The notes under the pieces: generated by a model
The model's database searches: none
Told to the model about the DNA's origin: nothing
The model's input: the letters and a program-made list of their open reading frames with translations, nothing else
Shown: positions 35,848 to 45,024 of the stretch, in pieces
Numbering within the stretch: position 1 is the first letter of the stretch
Layout: each line of letters begins with the position of its first letter
Position numbers and translations under genes: made by a program
DNA from: Lindgomyces ingoldianus
Lineage: Eukaryota > Ascomycota > Dothideomycetes > Pleosporales > Lindgomycetaceae
Direction of reading: 5' to 3'
Assembly (NCBI RefSeq): GCF_010093535.1
Contig: NW_022985177.1
Location: 476,857-540,856, forward strand
Length of the DNA: 64,000 bases

Positions 35848-37374
35848 GGTGCGAGCCGGGGCCGTAGCCGGGGCGGGGGAAGTTCGTTGGGGAGCATGCA
35901 GACAGGTCAATTGAAGCCGTAAAAAATGGCTGAAATATCTTCGTGCGAGGGTTGGTCTGTGCAACGATATGACTAAGCGTCCCTTGCTGCAACAAGAACA
36001 CACTCCACCCCCATCCTTGACCATGACTTTTCTGACCCTTCCTATCCGTCAGAACACCAATACTGCACAGAATCTGGTACTACTCCGTCCAATCATACGG
36101 AGTCAATTTTGGAATAATGGACGAGGCCACTGCTTTAACCCAGAAACACTCCGGTGCCAGATCGCATTCTATTCGCGGAGGGGATTGAGTTGTGGATGCC
36201 TAGCCGTTGGGGAAGATGGCAGAAGATTCTAATTGCATTTTGGTTGTGGTGGCAAATGCTGCATTTCTTACTTTTTTAAAGCAAGCTCATTCTTGCAGGA
36301 GCATGCGATCCTCGAGTTGGGATGCGCATCTGAAAAACAGCAAGCGTGATGCCTTCAAACAGCCCTGACGAGCACCAACTTTGTCAGACCCATGACAAGA
36401 TACAAGTACCGTGTTTGAAAAAAATTCACCAGAGCTCTCATTGCGTTCGTCGCATATAAAAGCAATTGTCTTTGTAGTCTCGGCCTTCAATCACTCTCCT
36501 TGATCGCTCACTTTAGTCTCGACCTACTCCGTCGGCCCTTTCGACCTCATGCTCCATCACCCTCAGCCGTACACCCCATTACTTTTCCTCATCGGAAAGC
36601 ATATCCGTGATCCAACCCGGTGCTGCACCGCCGTTTGTTTCCTTGGGGCGGAGTGCCACCCGTGACCTCACCGCTACACTTTGTCTCCTGCAATTCCACG
36701 AATGATAGCGTGTAGTCATTCTAGGTTCCCTTCAAGCTGCAGCACTCTCTTACCACCAACTTTACTCCCAAGGGGCCCCTCCTTCACAGCTCTCTCACAG
36801 CAATTATCGAATCTGTCGATGGACGCATAGTGAGTAGTCGACCCCCCATGTCCTTGGGATCATTCCCAACCATCACTCACCACCATCCCAAATTTTCTAA
36901 CTCTACTTCCTTTCTCCTTCCATTTTCTTCTATTAATTGTCTTTATGCTTCAAAGAGGCAAGGCAACCCATACAGCTCACGCAAACGGCTAGCGACACAC
37001 CAAACCGACGCCCTATTACTACAGCAGTCTCCTCACTATGGGATAAGAACACACTTGAGTTCTTAGTACCCACACACTTATTGATCGAGCCCGACTTCTT
37101 GGACCATACCTCAACTGCAGCCATTGAAAACTGTCCCTCAATTGCCAAATTTCAACAGTGAGTTGATGTTTGGAAAACACTTTACCTCATAAATCACCCT
37201 TGTGTTAGCAACATAGTTTCTCTTCGATCGCCCTGGTCTCTTAAGCTACACTGCCTGGAGCATGCACTAATCCTCACTCTCTGTTGCCCATCTCCAACCC
37301 ACGGTCAATAATCAGACAATACATGTCATATTTTACCCTTGAATAGGTGCCAATAACCCTCTCTTTCTGACAAG
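35848..37374. other. Divergent intergenic region
   Basis: About 1.5 kb between the phosphatase (-) and the Zn2Cys6 gene (+). From about 36480 to 37370 the + strand is C/T-rich, consistent with a long 5' leader. Short frames such as 36830-37161 could be leader uORFs, but none has family features. The region should hold both promoters. Confidence 0.55.
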
Positions 37375-39882
37375 ATGGCTGCGACCACGTCTCGAGCGCC
37401 TCCGTGCACTCAAGTCTCGTGGACTTTCGACACTTACTCAGACTCTGATTCAGAAGGGAGTGCGGGCCCGGTCAAGGATATGCTCATGGAAGGAGTTTCT
37501 CATACCTCGGCCAGCACCTTCGACAAAATACAGCCACATGATGTCACGGCCGCTCCCCACTCCTCGTTTGGGAAGCATCTTGATGCTCACCTCAGCAATG
37601 ATAGTGGCGATGGCGATGGCACGGGATCTCTATTTGGCGAAGACGAGCAGTGTCCTGACACTAGCTACAAACTCTTGAAAGATACTAAAGCCACGAACGA
37701 TGGACAACATTTCACACTACAAAGCTTATTCCCGGAAGGATTCTCTGAGGATGAGGGTGACGATGACCACGAGGAGAATCGCCGACCTGTGTTCCCTGAC
37801 GAAACCGGCCTTGGGCAGAAGAAGAAGAATCTGCGCGATGGGCATGACACTGAAGCAACAGAAGGGAGCCCAAAGCCGAAGAAGTCGCGATCTTTGTTTG
37901 GAGGCACTCTTCCTTCTGACGCCAACGAGCAGGTTGAAAGTCCAGCCCGGAAGGCCCAGGAGCGGACGGCCATGCGAGATCAACTGTCCCGATTAGTCTT
38001 GACTCGGGGAGAAGATGGCCGAGACAAGAGTCAGTCGGAGCGCCTCTTCGACTTTGATTTTAGGCAGTCTCCTAGGCCTAGAGCTAGTCAGCAGGCTCCC
38101 AATTTGCAGGACGACAGTGGCCTGCACCAGCTCAAGAATCCATTCGACTTGGGCGTAGGGAACACCTCAAATTCAAACCCTTTTCGGCTAGATCCAAACT
38201 ACCGCCAGTATAATAATACAGCCCAGTCTGGTCACTCCTTCAACATCGGTCTTGGGAACTCACGTGAAGGTTCCCCAACCCCAAGTGAGCGCAGCAGTGC
38301 ATTTAGTGAAGGTCTTGCCGTTCAAATCCTCCCAGAGGTACCCTATGAGCTCCGACAGAACGTTGACCGTAATGTTGCGACGACCTGGATCGATAGAGAC
38401 AACACCGGGAATTATGACCCCGAGGAAGAGGTCAAGAAAGAGAAGCTTCGCAAGGCGAGGGCCAAGACGAAAAAGCAAGGCAAACACCCAGCGCCAAAGC
38501 AGCCGAAAGAGAAGGTCCAGAAGCTTATTGTCCGACTCCGAGTCGAAAGCTTCGGCAATGTCCTCAATATTACAGACAATGAGGATAACTGGCCGAGTGG
38601 CTGGTCTGAAGTTGACCCTGAGGAGGAGATGGAGAGGCAGTCGCGACGTGCCTTTCACCGCCAGAACACCCCGGGCTTGCAAACTCAGACGCCAATTCCG
38701 GATCCAAAGACGGACAGTAGCACGGACGGTCTGGCTGGACACCCCACCGCTCGTGGCTGTGAGGATTGTGATGCTGGTCCAACCCCAAACCACGAGCCCA
38801 AACGTACCCATCTCAACACCATCCTGTACAGCGTTGAACGGAAGCACATAGAGTGCACCTTGTGCCGAAAAGAAGGGAGGCGATGTTCTCTTAAAACAAA
38901 GTCCGACAGGCCACCTTGCAAAGCCTGCCAACGCTTGAAGATTAGCTGCACATTCCATGATACGAGGTATGAACCAGCGAAGGAAAGCCAGAGGAAGAAA
39001 AGTTCTACGAAGTTTAGCAGATCCACAAAGGGGAATTTTGAGAAGCCTGCAAACGCTTACACTCACCTGTTCACGGAGGCAGATCTGGCTGATTTAGAGG
39101 AGATGGATCATGTGGAACTGGAACGGGAGGACACACCTGAACTTTTTATGGAGGATTCTGAAGGGCATCACGGCGTAGTGACAACCCTCCTGACTTCCTA
39201 CGCTCACCCGATCGTCTTTAACGCTGTTTCTGCCTCAGCCTTGGATTGCAGTTGGTGCCACATGCCAACTTTTGGCCTTTTTGGTCTTTGGGAGCGAAAA
39301 GTTCACGTGCTGCGATGGAATAACGGCCTCGGCTACACAGAGCTGCAAGGCGGACATCGAGAAAGCAATGATAAAAGTATCATGTGCCAAGCGTGCACGT
39401 TGTCTCGAATCCAAATAGTCCTCTGTCTAGGTCATCAAGTGACACAGAGTCCCAGCAAGGATCCCGATGACGATTTCGCCGTAGTGGTCGATCACCTTCT
39501 CTCCGCGGAGCCTCGATCTGAAGAGCTGAAATATCAACACCAGCGCTGGTGCACCATGTGCTTTGCGGTAGCGACGTTCAAGTGTTGCACACCTCAGCCC
39601 CCAATCTGCGACAGCGCGGAAGATGATGGAATGATATTTGGCTGCGGTCTTCGTTTCTGCGATTGCTGTGAGAGGAGGTACCGGGAAGAATTCAAAGGAG
39701 ACGTTGATGAGATGGCGACTGCCCTTGAAAAAGAGCCGAAGGCGAGGGAGACAACAGAGGATACATGCGGAACGGTGGCGAGAGCGGATGTGGGATTCTT
39801 GAGGCAGGATGGCTTACTCATGGCCAACGTCGTCAAAGAGGCTGAAATGGTTGGAGGGGAGGATGAGGGAAGGTTTGCCTAG
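37375..39882 (+). CDS. Zn2Cys6 zinc-cluster protein with a second Cys-rich C-terminal region (835 aa)
   Basis: Single uninterrupted frame of 835 residues. The N-terminal 300 residues are acidic and Ser-rich with low complexity. A basic Lys-rich segment (EEEVKKEKLRKARAKTKKQ) lies near 350. Residues 494-525 hold a binuclear zinc cluster with spacing C-x2-C-x6-C-x10-C-x2-C-x6-C (CTLCRKEGRRC...CKACQRLKISC), the fungal-specific DNA-binding fold. Unlike most such regulators, it is central rather than N-terminal, and no typical fungal transcription-factor middle domain follows. A further Cys/His-rich part (about 625-770) contains DCSWCHMPTFG, GYTELQGGH, SIMCQACTLSRIQ, WCTMCFAV and FGCGLRFCDCCERRY, suggesting additional zinc sites. 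I recognise the architecture as a conserved uncharacterised ascomycete type. A DNA- or chromatin-associated role is likely but not proven. Confidence 0.82.
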   Translation: MAATTSRAPPCTQVSWTFDTYSDSDSEGSAGPVKDMLMEGVSHTSASTFDKIQPHDVTAAPHSSFGKHLDAHLSNDSGDGDGTGSLFGEDEQCPDTSYKLLKDTKATNDGQHFTLQSLFPEGFSEDEGDDDHEENRRPVFPDETGLGQKKKNLRDGHDTEATEGSPKPKKSRSLFGGTLPSDANEQVESPARKAQERTAMRDQLSRLVLTRGEDGRDKSQSERLFDFDFRQSPRPRASQQAPNLQDDSGLHQLKNPFDLGVGNTSNSNPFRLDPNYRQYNNTAQSGHSFNIGLGNSREGSPTPSERSSAFSEGLAVQILPEVPYELRQNVDRNVATTWIDRDNTGNYDPEEEVKKEKLRKARAKTKKQGKHPAPKQPKEKVQKLIVRLRVESFGNVLNITDNEDNWPSGWSEVDPEEEMERQSRRAFHRQNTPGLQTQTPIPDPKTDSSTDGLAGHPTARGCEDCDAGPTPNHEPKRTHLNTILYSVERKHIECTLCRKEGRRCSLKTKSDRPPCKACQRLKISCTFHDTRYEPAKESQRKKSSTKFSRSTKGNFEKPANAYTHLFTEADLADLEEMDHVELEREDTPELFMEDSEGHHGVVTTLLTSYAHPIVFNAVSASALDCSWCHMPTFGLFGLWERKVHVLRWNNGLGYTELQGGHRESNDKSIMCQACTLSRIQIVLCLGHQVTQSPSKDPDDDFAVVVDHLLSAEPRSEELKYQHQRWCTMCFAVATFKCCTPQPPICDSAEDDGMIFGCGLRFCDCCERRYREEFKGDVDEMATALEKEPKARETTEDTCGTVARADVGFLRQDGLLMANVVKEAEMVGGEDEGRFA

Positions 39883-40791
39883 GCTCTGGTTATGGGCATG
39901 GGGCTCTGACTTGGTGCGTTTGTGAGAACTTAAATCGGGGTGATATTGGATGTAATCTTTCGTGTTTTTCAGTCCCAAGTGCTGAATTCTGCACTCGACA
40001 CTGATCTAGGCTAACAGACTTAATAGAGGTTCTCGTCGTGGGCACTTCCTGCCACGGTCTTTGGGTCATTTCGGCATTTGGTACTTTCGGGAGTAGTTGT
40101 TCCTTCTTGCTGATCTTCAGATATGGCAAGTCTATGAAGGGTGAGCATCACTTCTTTCTTCTAGATCTATCCCCGTTCTGCTCTCTGGGTATCCCCAATT
40201 TGCGATGGTCACCTAGGCGAACGACAGATATTTTATTTACTATTGTCTTGTAGTCGTACGAATTGTAATTGTAAAGAGAACAGCAGAGTAGACAATCTGC
40301 TGAATTTAGGAGCCCTTAAAATCTAAGAATGAAGGGAAAGAAAAAGGACCTTGCAGGAACTGCGGGAGTTGTAGGTAACCCCTTCTCTGATTTCCTTCCT
40401 TAAATTGTGATGATATCTTGGTAAATTGCCCCTAGGTTCCCTTTGATAACTTCGAGATTCAACTGACAATAAACCAAATACTAAGCACATCTCACTTTGC
40501 AATAACTAGGAACCCTGCTGTTGCATGCTCTCTAGAAGGAATATGGGGCACCTAGGGACGGAGCGGTCTCAAAAGCAATGTAGCTGCATTGGGAACAGTT
40601 CACTTTGGCAACTGTCAACCTGAAAATGCGTTACAACACCTGCGAAGCCTCTTTTGAGAAAAGCCCCGCCCCACTATTTGCGGGCCATATTACCATTTTG
40701 GTGGACACTATGTCTCATTCAATGATTGGAATCATCGGCTTGGCATTTCCATAGCTTTGTCGTAATTCTGCATTGGTAGGGTCACTCTCGC
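39883..40791. other. Gene-free stretch between convergent genes
   Basis: About 900 bp holding the 3' flanks of the Zn2Cys6 gene (+) and the TauD-like gene (-). No coding signal beyond short random frames; no repeats noticed. Confidence 0.6.
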
Positions 40792-42074
40792 CTACTTCTC
40801 AAATGGAGTCTCAGTCGGAGGCTCGGCCTGCGGGGTTATTCTAGCCATATGCCTGCGCTGACCATCGTCCCAATCTAGGAGTGCTGAGTGCGCCGTCACT
40901 CGGTTATCCCAGACAACGACAGTTCCAGGAGCCCACTTAACGCGAGCCTGGAAGTCCTGACCCTTTGCGATATGATCAAAAAGAAACTTCAAAAGGAAGT
41001 CACTCTCATCCTTCTTGTATCCAACGATGCGGCGCGTGAATTGCGGGTTTACGAAGAGCGCCTTCTCTCCCGTAGCTGGATGAGTCCGGACGAGGGGGTG
41101 GATTGATGTCACCGGCTCTCGACGGACAACACCTCCACGGTTCTTACTGTTGTCGGCTTGCTCGATTGCTGTGTCTAGTCAACCATTCAGATTGTTCAAC
41201 TTCGTCGCTTCTTCTTACCAGAATGGATGGCCTTCAAGCCATGCAACCTCTTCTGGAACTCTGGAGATAGTCTTCGGTATGCCTCCGACTGGTTCGCGAA
41301 CAAAGTGTCTCCACCAGCAACCGGTCCGTCGAGAAGGTATAAGAATGTAATGCCCGGAGGCTGCTTTTCGTATGTCACATCAGAGTGCCATGTCACAGAG
41401 TTAGTGCGCTCCTCAAAAAAGTCCCGCGCTGTGGTGTCGTCAGCACCTCGATGGACAAGATGAACCTCTGGATGTCCTGCGGGAGCTCCTGATGTTGGGT
41501 GGATGTGGTGGCGGCCAAAGTATCCTCCAAAGTCGAGAGCCGCTTGGATTGGAATATCTGCAAGATCCTGTTCGCGGAAGGCTACACTGTATTAGTACCG
41601 AATTATTCAAGCCTCCAGGTGAGGGTGCGGCTTACCAACGACCTTCCTCTGAGCCACAAATAGAGCTAGCTCATCCTTGCCCTTGTCCGTGAGCTTGCTC
41701 AATTGAGCCCCGTGGATCTCAGCTCCAGTGTTCGCGGTCAATTCCGTTACTTGAGCTTTCTGGAGGAGGTTGGGAAAACTGGGATCTGCATCCTTTCCGT
41801 GCTCGTAGTGCTCAAACAGCTGCAACGGAGGATATCTGCCACGAATTTAGATACGAGCTTGCGGTTTTGCTTGAAAAATCACTAACTTTTTCTCAGGGTC
41901 CCACGTCGGCAGGTAGTGAGGATACTTCGCTGGAGGTTGTTTTTCCGTACCCTTCAATTCTGCGTCCTGCCTGAACGCCTTCGGTCCTCCAATGTACGCC
42001 TCCTTGTACTCTCCGGTTCCATTCCTTACATAAGTTGCAGCCGGTTGTGGGGTTTCAACAAAAGCGGGAGCCAT
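40792..42074 (-). CDS. TauD/TfdA-family 2-oxoglutarate-dependent dioxygenase (sulfonate/taurine type)
   Basis: Fe(II)/2-oxoglutarate dioxygenase of 377 residues; family members release sulfite from taurine and other sulfonates (yeast Jlp1). Exons: 42074-41887, 41835-41636, 41581-41219 and 41174-40792, with introns of 51, 54 and 44 bp and consistent phases. The iron-binding HxD is His195-Ser-Asp197 in TWHSDVTYE, the distal histidine is His346 in NRVTAHSALLD, and the 2-oxoglutarate-binding arginine is in HMARITPQ (about Arg362). GGDTLFANQSEAYRRLSPEF and FALCVNP-like FVNPQFTRRIVGY fit the alpha-ketoglutarate sulfonate dioxygenase branch common in fungi. It is transcribed divergently from an anion:cation-symporter-type permease across about 1 kb, which supports a sulfur-scavenging role. 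Related 2,4-D- or sulfate-ester-cleaving enzymes cannot be excluded by sequence alone. Confidence 0.9.
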
Positions 42075-42270
42075 GATGTTTTATCTGAAATTTCGAAGTC
42101 TATTCTGTCTAGGTTGAGGATTTCCACCTTTATATACGGATGAGCTGCGCTCACTCCGAATAATGTCCTCTTTTTTGGGTACCACTGCCTGAAACTCGTA
42201 TCAGTATCGTCCGACCCCTCTTTCAACCTCGTCATAACTGTTCCTATCAAGCTGTGGATCCATCATCAAG

Positions 42271-42276
42271 CACGTG
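42271..42276. promoter_or_regulatory. CACGTG element
   Basis: Palindromic CACGTG about 200 bp upstream of the dioxygenase start. In yeast, Cbf1 binds this core at sulfur-assimilation genes. bHLH factors in other pathways use it too, so the sulfur link is inference from the neighbouring genes. Confidence 0.35.
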
Positions 42277-42394
42277 GATCCAAAATTAAGCACGCTGGGA
42301 TGTTTGTTTGCGAGGGGTAGCAACCACCACAGCTCTACCACCAAGAGAAGATTTGACACTCCTCTAGAATTCCATTCAATCAGAATGAGTTTAG

Positions 42395-42404
42395 ATGGCA
42401 TCAA
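42395..42404 (+). promoter_or_regulatory. CYS3/MetR-like sulfur-response site candidate
   Basis: ATGGCATCAA matches nine of ten positions of ATGRYRYCAT, the site bound by the bZIP sulfur activator CYS3 (Neurospora) or MetR (Aspergillus). It lies between the two divergent sulfonate-type genes. Not tested. Confidence 0.35.
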
Positions 42405-43068
42405 ACATGCATGGTATTGTATCATGGCCCATCAGCCAAGCCAAAATCTAACGTCTAGGGATTTGCGCTAGCATTCCAGTCTGCACCCACAATTGCTTAG
42501 CAATTTCAAGGACATTTCTCCACACTAGTCAAGGACACTAGCAGATTCCTGCCGCAACTTTGGCCTTATCTTTGTGAAGAGCGTTACCGCCAGCGTTGAT
42601 GTTCCACCTGCCATGTTGTCAAATGCCCGGCCAATTACGCAATCCCTTAACATCCACCCTGGCAACGAATCAACCTCAGGCATTCAATCATCAACACCCA
42701 CCACGGAATTCATCATCGATTATCAATTTTGCGTGCTTCAGGATAGGATGTGTCGCCTCGGCTTGTCGGCAGCGGAATCGATACATTCCCGTCGCCTCGA
42801 CCGAGCTCGAACGGAACCCTTCCTCATAAAAACACTACGGCTATATACTAGACGGCATCTAAATACCCACGGCCAAGAAATGGCTCCACGATGGCGTTGT
42901 TCCGTCTCTCGGAGGCCCCACCACCTAGTAGTAGGGTTGAAGAATATCTTTTGTTGGATTTCCAGAATGTCATTGTATAAGAAGCGGAGACTTGCCATTC
43001 TGAAATGTCAAAGAACACACGAAATAAGAACCTTAACGTTTGCGACTTAATTGACCGTGCTCTACGAC

Positions 43069-45024
43069 ATGGCCGAACCACCTCTCAGAATTGTGCCTGA
43101 AGTTGCTAAGCCGGACTTCGATGTTAGTGGGAGCGAAACGAACTTAACTAGCAAACCTCACCAAAGATTTGGAGCGCGTGAGGGCGTTACCTTTGATGTG
43201 GCGGGCCTGGAATCGTATTACAAGCCAATTGACACGTATGAGGGTAGGCACAGATACGACCCTAAGTTTGAGTGGGAATCAGAGGAAGAGAGAAAGATTG
43301 TGAGGAAGGCAAGTGTGCGTCCAAAATAAAATAAATTCCATCTATAAGCTAATAGCTTCCAGATTGATAAGAGGATATGCACCTTTGTGTGTCTTTGCTT
43401 CTTTGCGCTCCAATTAGATCGTGGCAACATCTCTCAAGCCTTGAGTGATAACATGCTCAAAGACCTGAAAATGAATACAAACGACTACAATTATGGCCAG
43501 ACAATATTCTACCTCTGCTTTCTCTTCGCAGAGCTTCCTTCGCAGCTTATCAGCAAGAAACTTGGTCCGGACAACTGGATCCCAATTCAAATGCAAGTGA
43601 GCGATGACGTCATAATGTTGTATCGTACTAAAATCTTGGTAGGGTGTCTTGGAGTCTTGTTGCCAGTATGCAAGCTTTCTTAAGTGGTCGAAAATCCTTT
43701 TTTGCTTGCCGAGTGCTCTTAGGTCTCTTCGAGGGTGGGTTCATTGTAAGCCACCTCTCGCAGCATATTGGTGAAGGACGTGACATCACTAACCGCTAAC
43801 AGCCAGACAATATACTTTACCTAAGCTACTTCTACACGGGGTGGGAACTGCCGGCGAGATTGAGCTGGTTCTGGGTGTCCTACCAATCAACTCAAATTGT
43901 TTCAGCGTTCTTCGCTTATGGAATATTGCATCTTAGGGACTACAATGGGATGGAAGGTTGGGTAAGTGCATCAAATTGGTATTCCTGGAGTTTTCTCACT
44001 CTCCCATATAGCGGTGGCTATTCGCCCTTGAAGGAATGCTGACCGGAGTCATTGGCATCTTCGCTTGGTTTTACCTCCCTCCATCACCAACTCAGACTGC
44101 TAGCCGGTTCCGCGGGAAGGACGGATGGTTCAATGAGCGAGAGGAGAAGATCAGTAAGTACCGTGCAAACTAACAACGCTTTCGCTCCATTAACTATGTC
44201 ACAGTGGTCAACCGTATCCTTCGAGATGATCCTTCTAAAGGCGATATGCACAATCGCCAAGCACTCTCTTTCACCATGATTTGGGAGTGTCTCAATGACT
44301 ACCATATGTGGCCCATCTACCTCCTTGGGCTCTCATGGTTGATTCCATCAACACCTATGACCGCTTATCTGACCCTTCAATTGAAAGCAATTGGCTTCAA
44401 TACTTTTCAAACCAATTTACTCACGGTTAGACCTTACTCCATCCTCTTAACATCCATGGTTTTCTTTCTAACTCTCTATAGATTCCTGCGTATGTGCTCT
44501 TCATTTTCCAACTCCTGTTCTGGACATGGCTCTCCGAGAGACAGAACTCCCGGTTCCTCACTGGCCTGGCTTCCCAGATATGGGCTATGCCCCTCCTTAT
44601 TGCTCTAGAACTCATCCCCAATCGTGCTTCCGCATGGGCTAAATGGACCATTTCCACTCTACTAGTCGGCCACCCATACGTTCACGCCATACTTGTAGCC
44701 ATAACATCTCGCAATGCAGGTACCGTTAGAACGCGCACCGTCGCATCAGCATTGTACAATATGTGCGTACAAGCGAGCAACATCATTTCTCAGAACATTT
44801 ACCGTGACGACGATAAGCCGATGTATAGGAGAGGCAATAAAGTTTTGATTGCAATTTGCTCATACAATTTTGTATTATTTGTTGGGACGAAGTTGTATTA
44901 TGTGAGGCTTAATAGAAAGAGGGAGAAGATTTGGATTGAGATGAGTGAGGAAGAGAAGGAAACCTATTTGGAGACGACAAAGGACAGGGGGAATAAGAGG
45001 CTAGACTTTCGGTTTGCGCACTAA
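43069..45024 (+). CDS. Dal5/Soa1-type MFS anion permease, with an apparent frameshift at the exon 2/3 junction
   Basis: Plasma-membrane permease of the anion:cation symporter family, which takes up allantoate, nicotinate, sulfonates and similar anions. Exons: 43069-43308, 43363-43596, 43643-43745, 43803-43961, 44012-44153, 44205-44425 and 44482-45024. Family sequence is clear: IDKRICTFVCLCFFALQLDR, WSLVASMQAFLSGRKSFF, CRVLLGLFEGGFIPDNILY and LIPSTPMTAYLTLQLKAIGF. Intron 1 has a GC-AG form (AAG/GCAAGT). Splicing exon 2 to exon 3 with the only good sites (GTGAGC...TTGGTAG) leaves the frame off by one base, so about 546 residues can be read only if a single base is skipped. Possible causes are a mutation inactivating the gene, a sequencing error, or unusual splicing. 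All other exons are open and in phase. Its place opposite a TauD-like dioxygenase suggests sulfonate import. Confidence 0.78.

Larger units (their letters stand above)
42075..43068. other. Shared divergent promoter of dioxygenase and permease
   Basis: About 1 kb between the two divergent starts. It contains a CACGTG and a CYS3/MetR-like motif (listed separately) and a local direct repeat around GTGGATCCA...AAGCACG (42254-42296). Overlapping frames at 42574-43081 look non-coding. Confidence 0.55.

Noticed and set aside
38260..39066. 268-codon minus-strand frame under the Zn2Cys6 gene
   Set aside because: The plus frame carries the zinc cluster with correct spacing over 835 codons; the minus frame has no family features.
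43617..43645. Alternative 23-nt intron that would restore the permease frame
   Set aside because: Far too short for a spliceosomal intron and would retain an unlikely peptide; a frameshift is the simpler reading.
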